Translations under genes and position numbers: made by a program
Part shown: one piece after another, positions 39,337-48,760 of the stretch
Layout: each line of letters begins with the position of its first letter
Position numbering within the stretch: the first letter of the stretch is position 1
Assembly (NCBI GenBank): GCA_016287385.1
Contig: JAEEWM010000015.1
Span: 1 to 64,000 of the forward strand
DNA: 64,000 nt
DNA from: Clostridiaceae bacterium
GTDB lineage: Bacteria; Bacillota; Clostridia; Oscillospirales; Acutalibacteraceae
Direction: 5' to 3'
Notes under the pieces: model-generated
What the model was told of the DNA's origin: nothing
The model's database searches: none
What the model saw: the letters and a program-made list of their open reading frames with translations, nothing else

Positions 39337-40701
39337 ATGGGCAAATATTTCGGTACGGACGGCTTTCGCGGCAAAGCGGGCGTTGACCTTACGGCGGAGC
39401 ACGCTTTTAAGATCGGTCGCTTCCTCGGCTGGTACTATAAGGAGAAGAACAACGACGGTTCCGCCAAGATTGTAATAGGCAAGGATACCCGCCGCTCATC
39501 CTATATGTATGAGAACGCGCTGGCTTCCGGCATTGTTTCATCGGGTGCGGACGCGTACCTGCTTCACGTTACAACCACCCCCTGCGTAAGCTACATCACT
39601 TATACCGAGGGGTTTGACTGCGGCGTTATGATATCCGCTTCGCACAACCCGTTTTCGGATAACGGCATCAAGATAATGAACCGCGAAGGCGAAAAGATGG
39701 ACGATGATCTTCAGGATGAGATTGAGCGTTACATCGACGGCGAATTCGGGGAAATCCCCTTCGCCACCGGCTATAAGATAGGTAAGACCATCGACTATTA
39801 CACCGGCCGCAACCGCTATATCGGTTTCCTTACCGGACTCGCGACCCGCTCGTTTGAAAAGCACAGAGTTGCCATCGACTGCTCGAACGGCTCCTCCTGG
39901 ATGATAGGCAGGGCGGTATTCGAGGCGCTGGGCGCAAAGGTAAACGTGATAAACGCCGAGCCGAACGGCTTTAATATCAACGCCGCCTGCGGTTCGACCC
40001 ATCCGGAGAGTCTTGAACAGTTTGTAAAGGATAATAAGCTCGACGTCGGCTTTGCGTTCGACGGCGACGCCGACAGATGCCTCGCCGTGGATGAAAACGG
40101 CAAGCTCGTAAACGGCGATAAGATAATGTACATCTGCGCGAAATACTTAAAGGACCGCGGACAGCTTCCCTCCAACACGGTGGTTACGACAATTATGTCG
40201 AACTTCGGACTTTACAAGGCGCTTGACCGCGAGGGTATAAAGTACGAGAAAACCGCTGTCGGCGACCGTTACGTTTATGAAAATATGAAAGAGAACGATC
40301 ATCTTATCGGCGGCGAGCAGTCCGGTCATATTATCTTCCGCAAATACGCCCACACCGGCGACGGTCTGATGACCGCCATTATGCTTATGGGCGTGCTCAT
40401 AGATACCCAGCTTCCGCTGAGCGTTCTCGCCGCTAAGTGCGAGATGTATCCGCAGGTGCTCAAAAACGTCAAGGTTGACGATAAGGACGCGACGCTCAAT
40501 GACGCGGCGGTCAAAGCGGCGGTTGAAAAAGCGACCGCACAGCTCGGCGACAACGGCAGAGTGCTTCTGCGCAAGAGCGGTACCGAGCCGGTGCTTCGCG
40601 TCATGAGCGAGGCGGGCAGCGACAGCGAGTGCGAAAAGCACGTCGACGCCATAATCGAAGCCATGAAGGAATCGGGACATTTAATAGAGGTGAAAAAATA
40701 A
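39337..40701 (+). CDS. glmM: Phosphoglucosamine mutase-type phosphohexomutase
   Basis: 454 residues. Alpha-D-phosphohexomutase fold with MGKYFGTDGFRGKAG at the start, the phosphoserine loop MISASHNPFSDNGIK, the metal loop FDGDADR, the sugar loop GGEQSGHIIF and the phosphate loop LRKSGTEPVLRVM. The start and the GEQSGH loop fit GlmM, which converts glucosamine-6-phosphate to glucosamine-1-phosphate for UDP-GlcNAc. AAAGGAG lies before the ATG. It is first in a three-gene operon with a hexosamine theme. Confidence 0.93.
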   Translation: MGKYFGTDGFRGKAGVDLTAEHAFKIGRFLGWYYKEKNNDGSAKIVIGKDTRRSSYMYENALASGIVSSGADAYLLHVTTTPCVSYITYTEGFDCGVMISASHNPFSDNGIKIMNREGEKMDDDLQDEIERYIDGEFGEIPFATGYKIGKTIDYYTGRNRYIGFLTGLATRSFEKHRVAIDCSNGSSWMIGRAVFEALGAKVNVINAEPNGFNINAACGSTHPESLEQFVKDNKLDVGFAFDGDADRCLAVDENGKLVNGDKIMYICAKYLKDRGQLPSNTVVTTIMSNFGLYKALDREGIKYEKTAVGDRYVYENMKENDHLIGGEQSGHIIFRKYAHTGDGLMTAIMLMGVLIDTQLPLSVLAAKCEMYPQVLKNVKVDDKDATLNDAAVKAAVEKATAQLGDNGRVLLRKSGTEPVLRVMSEAGSDSECEKHVDAIIEAMKESGHLIEVKK

Positions 40702-41363
40702 TGGACGTTAAAATCAAAGACCTTTACGATCTTGAACAGACCAAAGCGGCAAAGTATTTAGAGCAGTTTACCTACCCCTGGGAGGCGCTCGCGGGCATAT
40801 CCGATTTTATTCTTGAACTCGGCGCGACTCTTCCCGCCGACGAGTACGATAAAATCGCAGACGATATCTGGATAGCCAAGGACGCCACGGTTGCAAAGAC
40901 CGCCTCGATAACGGGTCCCTGCATTATCGGTCATAAAACGCAGGTAAGGCAGTGCGCCTTTATACGCGGCAGCGCCCTTATAGGCGATAACTGCGTGGTC
41001 GGCAATTCCACCGAGATAAAGAACGTTATAATTTTCAATAATTCGCAGGTTCCGCATTATAACTATGTGGGTGACTCGATACTCGGCTTCCATGCTCACA
41101 TGGGCGCGGGAAGTATCACGAGCAACGTTAAGGCGGATAATAAGAATGTCGTTATAAAGAACGAAGGCGAGCTTATCGAGACCGGACGCAGAAAGGTCGG
41201 AGCAATGCTCGGCGACTGCGCCGATATCGGCTGCGGAAGCGTGCTCAATCCCGGCGTTGTAATCGGCAGGCATACCAATGTATATCCTTTGTCCTGCGTT
41301 CGCGGAGTAGTGCCGCCGAACAGCATTTACAAGGGCAAAGACAATATTGTGGAAAAATATTAA
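40701..41363 (+). CDS. Left-handed beta-helix (hexapeptide-repeat) protein related to GlmU acyltransferase domain
   Basis: 220 residues; the ATG shares one base with the glmM stop (TAATG). The N-terminal 60 residues are helical (LYDLEQTKAAKYLEQFTYPW). From about residue 60, hexapeptide repeats build a left-handed beta helix (IADDIWIAKDATVAKTASITGPCIIGHKT and onward), with the conserved HAHMGAGSITSNVKADNKNV seen in GlmU-like nucleotide-sugar enzymes. There is no nucleotidyltransferase domain, so it is not a full GlmU. It may be an acetyltransferase or binding partner acting on a hexosamine phosphate. Placement between glmM and nagB supports a hexosamine role. Confidence 0.82.
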   Translation: MDVKIKDLYDLEQTKAAKYLEQFTYPWEALAGISDFILELGATLPADEYDKIADDIWIAKDATVAKTASITGPCIIGHKTQVRQCAFIRGSALIGDNCVVGNSTEIKNVIIFNNSQVPHYNYVGDSILGFHAHMGAGSITSNVKADNKNVVIKNEGELIETGRRKVGAMLGDCADIGCGSVLNPGVVIGRHTNVYPLSCVRGVVPPNSIYKGKDNIVEKY

Positions 41364-41381
41364 AGGAAAGAGGAAAATTGT

Positions 41382-42113
41382 ATGAAAGTAATTGTTTGTG
41401 AAAATTATGAGGCAGTAAGCAAAGCGGGCGCCGACATAGTCGAAAAGGTAGTTCGCGACAACCCCGAGTGCACGATAGGTCTTGCGACCGGTTCAAGCCC
41501 GGTGGGTATGTATAAGGAGCTTTCCCGCCGCTGTCATGAAGAGGGTCTTGATTTTTCAAAGGTTCATTCGGTAAATCTTGACGAATATGTAGGTCTTGAA
41601 CCCACTCACGACCAGAGCTACCGCTATTTTATGGATGATAATCTTTTCAATCACATCAACATAGATAAAGCGAACACCTACGTTGCCAAGGGTGTGGGCG
41701 ATACCGAGGCGAACTTAAAGGAGTTCAACGCGGTGCTCGATAAGGCGGATATCGCGGTTCAAGTTCTGGGCGTCGGTCCCGACGGACACCTCGGATTCAA
41801 CGAGCCGGGCGAAGTGCTCTATGACGGCGCTCATAAGGAAGTGCTCGATGAGTCCACAATAGACGCAAACGCGAGATTTTTCGCTTCCCGTGACGATGTT
41901 CCGCGTTACGCTTTCACAATGGGTATGGGCAACATCATGAGAGCGAGAAAGCTTCTTATGGTTGTAAGCGGCGACAAGCGCGACGCTATGACAAAGCTTC
42001 TTATAGAAGACAAAATCGACCCGAAATGCCCCTGCACCTTTATGCGTATGCACAGAGACGCGACCGTTATCCTCGAAAAGAGCCTTGCGGACGCCATCGG
42101 TTATAAATACTGA
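41382..42113 (+). CDS. nagB: Glucosamine-6-phosphate deaminase
   Basis: 243 residues. Motifs: IGLATGSSPVGMY (substrate loop), VNLDEYVGL with the catalytic Asp, and LGVGPDGHLGFNEPG with the catalytic His. It converts glucosamine-6-phosphate to fructose-6-phosphate and ammonia. The C-terminal part (KCPCTFMRMHRDATVIL) differs from the E. coli pattern but fits the short Firmicute form. It shares an operon with glmM, so synthesis and breakdown of hexosamine phosphate are under one promoter. Confidence 0.94.
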   Translation: MKVIVCENYEAVSKAGADIVEKVVRDNPECTIGLATGSSPVGMYKELSRRCHEEGLDFSKVHSVNLDEYVGLEPTHDQSYRYFMDDNLFNHINIDKANTYVAKGVGDTEANLKEFNAVLDKADIAVQVLGVGPDGHLGFNEPGEVLYDGAHKEVLDESTIDANARFFASRDDVPRYAFTMGMGNIMRARKLLMVVSGDKRDAMTKLLIEDKIDPKCPCTFMRMHRDATVILEKSLADAIGYKY

Positions 42114-42143
42114 TACATTTACGCTGTAAGCGCAGTGAGCGAC

Positions 42144-42188
42144 AACCCGGTCATGACAGGGGAACCCCTTGTTCTGACCGGGTTTTTC
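42144..42188 (+). terminator. Terminator of the glmM-nagB operon
   Basis: Stem AACCCGGTCA (42144-42153) / TGACCGGGTT (42174-42183), with an inner AGGGGAACCCCT pairing, then TTTCG. Confidence 0.88.
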
Positions 42189-42270
42189 GCCTTAAAAAGC
42201 GCTGCTTGACCGGCGGCGAAAGGCGACATGACGGCGTTTTTCACGCGGGCGACGGTATAAATATTACTGA

Positions 42271-42300
42271 TTGACATATATATAATTATTATGATATAAT
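42271..42300 (+). promoter_or_regulatory. Promoter of the zinc-ribbon membrane protein gene
   Basis: TTGACA, 18 bases, TATAAT. The leader carries AAGACCTTACCGAAGGTCTT (42311-42330), a short hairpin, before AGGAGG at 42338. Confidence 0.8.
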
Positions 42301-42349
42301 TCAAGCAAATGAAGACCTTACCGAAGGTCTTATAAAAGGAGGATTTTCC

Positions 42350-44395
42350 ATGGCAAAACGTTGTGCAAATTGCAATGCCGTTTTTATGAATGATGAAGTC
42401 AGATTTTGCGCAAAATGCGGTTCGCCTGATTTTGTACCTGTTCACACCGACTCCGCAGAGCAAGCGCCCGTGGCAGAAACCCCCGCGGCGCCGGTATCCG
42501 AGGCATCGGATGAGGCGATAACACAGGAATTGAAAAGCAACCCCGCAGAGCAAGCGCCCGTAGCGGAAGCTCCCGCGGCTTCCGCTGCTCCGGAAGCTCC
42601 CGCGGCTCCGGCAGACGAATGGGCGAATATGTCCGCGGAAATACAGAACGACAGAGGCGCGTTTGATAACGCGGCGCCCGCTTTCGGGCAAGCCGCCCCC
42701 GCCGCTCCCTCGGCTTCTGCATATAGCGCCGCCGCTCCCGCGTTTACTCCGGCGGCTCCGGCAGGCAACGCCGCGCCCGGATTCGGTACGGTTGAGCCGG
42801 TAATTAAGAGCAAAAAGAAAATCAAACCCGCGGCAATATTCTTCCCCGCGGTTGCGGTCGCATTGGCGGCGGTGCTTATCTTTACCAACGTCGGATATCT
42901 TATAGGCGCCACGCTTACAAAGTGGTTCGGCTCCGACAGGGCGTATCTGCAGGTTGTCGAAAAGCACGCGATAAGCAGTTACGCTTCCACGGTAACCGAT
43001 TATTACGAGGATTACTTTAAGAATAATATCGATAACGCGCGGATAGAGGGCAACGTATCGGTAAGTCTCGGCAAGCAGGCGAAGAGCCTTGCAAAGATGT
43101 ACGATATAGACCTCGGCGCTCTCGACGCGGCGGGCTTTGATTTCGTATACAACTCCAAGGGCGACAGGCTTATGAGTATGCTCGCTCTCACCATGGGCGG
43201 CAAAGATATCCTGAGCGCGGAAATGGTCTTTGACGGCAAAGAGGGCGCGGCGTATGTAAAGCTCAAAGAGCTCACAAGCAAGGTTTTAAGAGTTGAAATA
43301 CCCGATTCCGTGGATATAGATACAGCAAAGTATAAAAAAGCTCTTGAAAAAATGCTTCCGAAGCCGGCGACCGTAGAAAAGCTTGTAGGCAAATACGCGA
43401 AAATCGCCTTAAAAGAGATAAAGGACGTTGACGTCTATTCTGATACCGTAGAGGTTGACGAGCTTTCACAGAAGCTTACGGTGGTTGAGTACACCATAAG
43501 CGAGGAAACGCTGTACAATATGGGTATGGCGGTAGTAAAGGCGGCAAGGAAAGACAAAGACATAAAGAAGATAATAAAGAATATAGAAAAAGGTTACGAG
43601 GAACTTGACGCCGAGTTGCCGAGCGACCTTTACGATGAGTTTATCGACGCTCTTGACAATGCCGAGGATGAACTTGATTCCGCCTCGCCTTCGGATGACA
43701 CTATGGCAACTGTTTATTCTTACGTAAACGGCAAGCACGAGGTCGTAGGCCGCATGTTCTCGCAGGGTGAGGACAGCGATGAGAAATACGGCTACGTGAG
43801 GGTTTATGACGGTAATAAGTTTGAAGCCAAGGCTGAACTTGGCGGAGTTTACGTTTACGGTTCCGGTACCGAAAAGGGCGGTAAAATCAACGGCGAGCTC
43901 ACGGGATATTCCGGAAGCGATGAAATCATAACGATAGAGTTTGAGGACTTCGAGAAGAACGCCGCTAAGAAAGGCAAGCTCAAAGGCACTGTCCGCATAA
44001 AGCCCGGTAAAGAGTTAAAGTCTATGATTATGCGCGAGATGTCAAGCAGCGCAAGAAGAATAATAAGCGCGCTTGATTTTGCGCTTGAAGTAAAAATGGA
44101 CGTGACCGAGAAGGGCGGCAGTGTAACCTATACCTTCCTTGTGGACGGCGCGGAGTTTGTTTCGCTTGACATCACCACGAAGCGTTCGTCCGGCAAGAAG
44201 GTAAGCGTGCCCGACGGCGACACAATAGACGTGACGGATGAGGACGAGTTAGAGGAATTCATCGAGGATATCGATTTTGATAAGGTACTCAGAAATCTTA
44301 AAAAAGCGGGTCTGCCCGAGGAATTGGTTGACGAGCTGGAAGAAGCGATATCAAATATCGGACGCAAGAATTATAACAGCTACAGTTATTATTAA
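42350..44395 (+). CDS. Large zinc-ribbon, single-pass membrane protein of unknown function
   Basis: 681 residues. An N-terminal zinc ribbon has two pairs of cysteines (CANC at 5-8 and CAKC at 24-27). A low-complexity Ala/Pro/Glu linker (about 35-150) contains two copies of AEQAPVAE. One membrane helix (about 162-183; AIFFPAVAVALAAVLIFTNV) is followed by about 490 outer residues, acidic and lysine-rich, with beta strands and a tail NSYSYY. The ribbon-linker-helix-outer domain plan is common in Clostridia, but no named domain is recognised in the outer part. It has its own strong promoter and terminator. A surface role or stress-sensing role would be guesswork. Confidence 0.85.
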   Translation: MAKRCANCNAVFMNDEVRFCAKCGSPDFVPVHTDSAEQAPVAETPAAPVSEASDEAITQELKSNPAEQAPVAEAPAASAAPEAPAAPADEWANMSAEIQNDRGAFDNAAPAFGQAAPAAPSASAYSAAAPAFTPAAPAGNAAPGFGTVEPVIKSKKKIKPAAIFFPAVAVALAAVLIFTNVGYLIGATLTKWFGSDRAYLQVVEKHAISSYASTVTDYYEDYFKNNIDNARIEGNVSVSLGKQAKSLAKMYDIDLGALDAAGFDFVYNSKGDRLMSMLALTMGGKDILSAEMVFDGKEGAAYVKLKELTSKVLRVEIPDSVDIDTAKYKKALEKMLPKPATVEKLVGKYAKIALKEIKDVDVYSDTVEVDELSQKLTVVEYTISEETLYNMGMAVVKAARKDKDIKKIIKNIEKGYEELDAELPSDLYDEFIDALDNAEDELDSASPSDDTMATVYSYVNGKHEVVGRMFSQGEDSDEKYGYVRVYDGNKFEAKAELGGVYVYGSGTEKGGKINGELTGYSGSDEIITIEFEDFEKNAAKKGKLKGTVRIKPGKELKSMIMREMSSSARRIISALDFALEVKMDVTEKGGSVTYTFLVDGAEFVSLDITTKRSSGKKVSVPDGDTIDVTDEDELEEFIEDIDFDKVLRNLKKAGLPEELVDELEEAISNIGRKNYNSYSYY

Positions 44396-44449
44396 AAAAG
44401 TTTCCGGCAATACCGGTATATCGGTTAATACACGGTTAAACTGATTTTG

Positions 44450-44485
44450 GCAGGCACTGATTATTTTATTGGTGCCTGCTTTTTA
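44450..44485 (+). terminator. Terminator after the zinc-ribbon protein gene
   Basis: Stem GCAGGCAC (44450-44457) / GTGCCTGC (44472-44479) and TTTTT, ending just before the ribosome site of the ABC operon. Confidence 0.85.
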
Positions 44486-44494
44486 GAGGGAAAT

Positions 44495-45166
44495 ATGGTA
44501 ATCGATATAAAGAACATTTCAAAAAAATACGGCAAAAAGCAGGTGCTGAAAGATGTGACGTTCAGCGCAAAAAGCGGCGAGTGTATAGGCGTTATAGGTG
44601 CGAACGGGTGCGGTAAATCTACCCTGCTTTCAATACTTGCGGGTGTTCAGCGCGCCGACGGCGGCGAGTTTTTGTGCGACGGCAGAGACCTTCTTACGCT
44701 TGATAAGTTAAGGAGCACGGCGGTGGGCTATGTTCCGCAGGGAACGCCGCTTTTAGAGGAACTGAACGCCTATGATAACCTTTTTTTATGGTATGATAAA
44801 AAAACGCTTGAAAAAGAGCTTTCTGGCGGTATGCTCGACACTCTCGGCATAAACGAGTTTTTAAGAGTACGGGTGTCGCGTATGTCGGGCGGCATGAAGA
44901 AGCGGCTTTCTATCGGTTGTGCGCTGGCAAACTATCCGCCTGTACTTTTGCTCGACGAGCCGATGTCGGCGCTTGATATCGCCTGCAAACAGAAAATCAA
45001 AGATTATCTTAAGGATTATAAAAGTAAAGGCGGTATTCTCATCCTCGTTACGCACGATGTTCTGGAGCTTGAACTTTGCGACAGGTGCTATATCATAAAA
45101 AACGGCGCGACGCAGCCGTTTGATTATTCGGGGGACACCGTGGAGCTGGTGCGCGAGATATCATGA
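44495..45166 (+). CDS. ABC transporter ATP-binding protein
   Basis: 223 residues from the ATG at 44495, with GAGGG before it; an upstream frame start at 44447 lies in the terminator hairpin and is rejected. Walker A GANGCGKST, Q-loop GYVPQGTPL, signature MSGGMKKRLSIG, Walker B PVLLLDEPMSALD and the switch His in LVTHDVLE are complete. It energises the two ABC-2 permeases that follow; its stop overlaps the first of them (ATGA). No promoter is obvious between the terminator and the gene, so part of the transcript may come from read-through. Confidence 0.93.
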   Translation: MVIDIKNISKKYGKKQVLKDVTFSAKSGECIGVIGANGCGKSTLLSILAGVQRADGGEFLCDGRDLLTLDKLRSTAVGYVPQGTPLLEELNAYDNLFLWYDKKTLEKELSGGMLDTLGINEFLRVRVSRMSGGMKKRLSIGCALANYPPVLLLDEPMSALDIACKQKIKDYLKDYKSKGGILILVTHDVLELELCDRCYIIKNGATQPFDYSGDTVELVREIS

Positions 45167-46383
45167 AGTATTATTATCTGCAGCTCAAAAAAACGTTTCG
45201 TGTGCTTCCGTTTTTGCTTGTCATCAGTTCGGTTATGCTGTCGGTAATGCTGGCGGTGTTCGTACATATGGCGGACGCAAACCGTGCCGAAAGCAACGCG
45301 CGGTTTAAGATAGGCGTTGTAGGCGATACCGGCGGCTCGTTTTTCAGGTTCGGTTTTGAAATGGTTAAGACGGTCGACCCGTCGAGGTTTACCGTCGAGC
45401 CCATACTTATGGATGAGGAAACGGCGGAAAAGCAGCTTTTAAGCGCTGAAATCAAGGCGTATTTCGTGATACCGAAGGGGTTTATGGCCGCCGCCGATTA
45501 CGGGGAAATAATACCTATCCGCTACTACTCGACGCCCTCCGCCGTGGACGTTTCAACCATTATAAAGGATGAAATAACAAAGATAGTCGAAACTGTGCTT
45601 AAAGAGTCGCAAAAAGGCGTGTTCGGCCTGGGCGATATGCTTGATGAAAACGGATATGAAGATATAGCTGTCGACGAAATGGACGCGCTGAACATCGAGT
45701 ATCTCGACCTCATAGTAAACCGTAACGGTATTGTGAAAACGGAAATCGCGGAGATAACCTCGGGACTCGGGCTTATCGAGTACCTCGCTATCGGCATATC
45801 GGTCACGCTGCTGTTTATCATGGTGATACCGATTGCCTGTACATACGCGGGGCGCGACGGCTCGTTCTGCGCCGTTATGAAAAGCAAGGGGCAAAGCACG
45901 TTCCGTCAGGTTCTCGCGGAGAATTCGGCGTTGTTTTGCGTACTCTTCTGCGGAGTCGCGATCTTATCGGTAATGCTTGTCGCCGCAAACGCCGCTTTCG
46001 ATATTATGAGTCATATAAATCTGCGGGCGGACGCTTTGCTGATACCGTTCGGGATAATACCGGCGCTTATAGCGGTATCGGCGTTTTCATATTTTATTTT
46101 TGAACTGTTCGGGAGCGTTATTTCCGCTGTGACGGGATATTTTTTCATCACGCTCGGAACGTGCTATATTTCGGGTTGTATGTATCCGCTTTACGCGATG
46201 CCTTCCGCTTTGAGAAATATCGCCGCCTTTACGCCGCCGGGAGCGGCAAGAATGCTGATTTCCGCTTTTGCGTCGGAAAAAAGCCCCGCGCTACCGCTTT
46301 TGGCGGTAATGCTCTATTCGGTTCTCTTTTTCTTTTTGAGCGTGCTGGTACGCCGCCGCAGAATAATGAGAGGGGGAAACTGA
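45163..46383 (+). CDS. ABC-2 type permease (YhgE/Pip-like exporter)
   Basis: 406 residues. One N-terminal helix (about 13-33) is followed by a large outer domain (about 35-205) and five to six C-terminal helices, the topology of DrrB/YhgE-type exporters. The outer domain has the family-like DMLDENGYEDIAVDEMDAL region. It probably forms a heterodimer with the next protein. The cargo cannot be read from sequence; a lipid, peptide or drug is possible. Confidence 0.85.
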   Translation: MKYYYLQLKKTFRVLPFLLVISSVMLSVMLAVFVHMADANRAESNARFKIGVVGDTGGSFFRFGFEMVKTVDPSRFTVEPILMDEETAEKQLLSAEIKAYFVIPKGFMAAADYGEIIPIRYYSTPSAVDVSTIIKDEITKIVETVLKESQKGVFGLGDMLDENGYEDIAVDEMDALNIEYLDLIVNRNGIVKTEIAEITSGLGLIEYLAIGISVTLLFIMVIPIACTYAGRDGSFCAVMKSKGQSTFRQVLAENSALFCVLFCGVAILSVMLVAANAAFDIMSHINLRADALLIPFGIIPALIAVSAFSYFIFELFGSVISAVTGYFFITLGTCYISGCMYPLYAMPSALRNIAAFTPPGAARMLISAFASEKSPALPLLAVMLYSVLFFFLSVLVRRRRIMRGGN

Positions 46384-46384
46384 A

Positions 46385-47524
46385 ATGGTACGTTTTTTCA
46401 AATGGTTTTACTGCCTTTCAAAACGGCTTTATAAAAACGCGGCGTTTATAATTGTTATTTTACTTATTCCGCTTTCGGCGCTGGCGTTCAAGCTTACGGT
46501 GAAAAAACAGGAGGGCTTCTTCAATATAGCGGTCGTGAACGAAGATTCCGGCGGCATAGGGGATGAGATAACGGCGTCGCTTAAAGCCGATTCGGTCATC
46601 ACCGACATTGCCGAATACAAGAGTGAAAAAGCCGCTGTGGAGGATCTCACCTCCGGCAAAATAGATGTGGTATGGATATTGCCCGCAGATATCGGTGAAC
46701 GCATAAACAAGTTCGCGAAAGACCCGGGTAAAAACACCGGTCTTGTGCGCGCCGTGATAACCGGGGAGGATATTAAGACGCGGCTTGTAGGCGAAGAGCT
46801 TTTCGGCGCCGTATACCCCTTTATATCAAGACAGTTTTACTTAAACTGCGTAAGAAACAGCGGGGAATTCGACCTGTCACAGTTAAGTGACGAAGAGGTT
46901 TTCCGGTATTACGAGAACTTCTGGAGCGAGGGCGAGTTGTTTGAATTCGCGCCGCCGAGCGGTAGCCTCGGTATGAGAGAAAATGAAAAAAACATACTGG
47001 TTTCGCCGCTTCGGGGCTTGCTTTCCGTGGTTGTGATGTTAGGCGGCTTTGCGGCGACCATGCTCTTTATCCGCGACAGTAAAAACGGCGTCTTTTCGTG
47101 GGCGAAAAGCTCAACGCGGGTGCTTATTTCCTTTGCCGCGCAGTTTACCGCCGCGCTCAATATATCCGTCTTCGTGTTCGCCGCTGTTTTCGCGCTGGGA
47201 GTGAACACAGCCGTCTGGCGCGAGGTGCTGATACTCTTCATCTTCGCGGCAAACGCGGCTCTGTTCTGCACGCTGCTCGGCATTTTAGTAAAAGACCTCA
47301 ATATCTTTGCTTGCGTCGCCACCTTCCTCGCCGTCGCCGAGATGGCGCTCTGTCCGATATTTTTCAGCTTCAGGCGGCAGCATTATCCGCAGCTGATTTT
47401 TCCGAATACTTATTACATAAACTCGGTGCATAACAATGTTTACCTGCTTTATTCCGTGATTTACTGCGCCCTGCTTTCAGCGGCGCTTGCCGCGGTTTAC
47501 TTAAAAAGGCGGCGGCAGGTATAG
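46385..47524 (+). CDS. ABC-2 type permease, second subunit
   Basis: 379 residues with the same plan as its neighbour: helix at about 15-37, outer domain to about 200 (KLTVKKQEGFFNIAVVNEDSGGIG), then five to six helices. It starts one base after the previous stop. The two permeases share the outer phrase 'xVVxxDxGG' pattern and are likely old duplicates. Confidence 0.85.
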   Translation: MVRFFKWFYCLSKRLYKNAAFIIVILLIPLSALAFKLTVKKQEGFFNIAVVNEDSGGIGDEITASLKADSVITDIAEYKSEKAAVEDLTSGKIDVVWILPADIGERINKFAKDPGKNTGLVRAVITGEDIKTRLVGEELFGAVYPFISRQFYLNCVRNSGEFDLSQLSDEEVFRYYENFWSEGELFEFAPPSGSLGMRENEKNILVSPLRGLLSVVVMLGGFAATMLFIRDSKNGVFSWAKSSTRVLISFAAQFTAALNISVFVFAAVFALGVNTAVWREVLILFIFAANAALFCTLLGILVKDLNIFACVATFLAVAEMALCPIFFSFRRQHYPQLIFPNTYYINSVHNNVYLLYSVIYCALLSAALAAVYLKRRRQV

Positions 47525-47538
47525 GAAACGTAAAACAA

Positions 47539-47577
47539 AACCGCATCCGGAAAAACCGGATGCGGTTGACTTTTTAT
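47539..47577. terminator. Terminator of the ABC-2 operon
   Basis: Stem AACCGCATCCGG (47539-47550) / CCGGATGCGGTT (47556-47567), A5 loop, GACTTTTTA after it. On the minus strand it could also stop the polysaccharide operon. Confidence 0.88.
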
Positions 47578-47630
47578 GGATATTAAAGCGCGGCAAACTT
47601 CAATCGCGAAATTTGTCGCAGACTGATTCT

Positions 47631-48668
47631 TTATTTGTTTTCCAGTTGCTCTTTTACGTAGTCGGTGGTAAGTATCTTTTTAACCGTTCCCTCAACGTCC
47701 AGAAGCGTCGTGTTATGGCTCGTGTACGCTTCGTCCGATTCGGTCTGCACCTGGCCGTTTACAACGAATTTGTCGTAGTTTAAGTCGCGGCTGTCGGCGG
47801 CTACGCGGAAATAATCGCCCATATCCTCGGCGCGAAGCTTTTCCTCACGCGTCATAAGCGTTTCGTAGAGCTTTTCGCCGTGGCGGGTGCCGATAATGTT
47901 GGTGCCGGTATCGCCGAACAGCTTCTGTACCGCTTTTGCGAGGTCGCCGATAGTGGAGGCGTCCGCCTTTTGGATAAACAGATCGCCGGGATTCGCGTGC
48001 TCAAAAGCGAATTTCACGAGATCGACCGCCTCGTCAAGATTCATAAGAAAACGTGTCATGGCGGGGTTTGTAATGGTTATCGGGTTTCCGGATTTTATCT
48101 GATCGATAAACAGCGGGATAACCGAACCGCGCGAGCACATAACATTGCCGTAACGGGTGCAGCATATAACCGTGCCTCCACGCTCCGCCGCGACGCGGGC
48201 GTTGGCGTAAATAACGTGCTCCATCATGGCTTTGCTGATGCCCATCGCGTTTATCGGGTACGCCGCCTTGTCTGTTGAAAGGCATACTACCCGTTTAACG
48301 CCGGCGTTTACGGCGGCGTGCAGAAGGTTGTCCGTACCTTCAACGTTGGTCTTTACCGCTTGCATCGGGAAAAACTCGCAGGAAGGCACCTGTTTGAGCG
48401 CCGCCGCGTGGAATATGTAGTCAACGCCGGGCATGGCGTCGGCTATGGACTGCGGATCGCGCACGTCGCCTACAAAGAATTTTACCTTGCCGGCGGTTTC
48501 CGGGTGTCTCGCCTGAAGCTCGTGGCGCATATCGTCCTGCTTTTTCTCGTCGCGCGAGAAAATGCGTATCTCGCCGATATCGCTGTCAAGAAAGTGCTTG
48601 AGCACCGTGTTTCCGAACGAACCGGTTCCTCCTGTAATCATAAGTGTTGCGTTTTTGAATGATGACAT
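47631..48668 (-). CDS. CapE/FlaA1-type UDP-N-acetylglucosamine 4,6-dehydratase
   Basis: 345 residues from the ATG at 48668, with AGGAGAG before it. NAD(P)-binding TGGTGSFGNTV at the start, then FHAAALKQVPSCEFFP and CLSTDKAAYPINAMGISKAMME. The Met-Asp-Lys style active site (STDKA and MGxSK in place of YxxxK) marks the inverting 4,6-dehydratase/5-epimerase family (CapE, FlaA1, WbjB). Products feed rare N-acetylated deoxysugars such as FucNAc or Pse precursors. It is the last gene of the polysaccharide locus. Its base composition resembles the chromosome rather than the A+T-rich genes before it. Confidence 0.9.
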   Translation of the reverse strand: MSSFKNATLMITGGTGSFGNTVLKHFLDSDIGEIRIFSRDEKKQDDMRHELQARHPETAGKVKFFVGDVRDPQSIADAMPGVDYIFHAAALKQVPSCEFFPMQAVKTNVEGTDNLLHAAVNAGVKRVVCLSTDKAAYPINAMGISKAMMEHVIYANARVAAERGGTVICCTRYGNVMCSRGSVIPLFIDQIKSGNPITITNPAMTRFLMNLDEAVDLVKFAFEHANPGDLFIQKADASTIGDLAKAVQKLFGDTGTNIIGTRHGEKLYETLMTREEKLRAEDMGDYFRVAADSRDLNYDKFVVNGQVQTESDEAYTSHNTTLLDVEGTVKKILTTDYVKEQLENK

Positions 48669-48760
48669 ATTTACTCTCCTTCTTTTGCATAAAAACATGC
48701 AAACAAACATCATTTATTTGAAAAACTGCGATATTGATCTGATGTTTTCAGTGCTATAAC

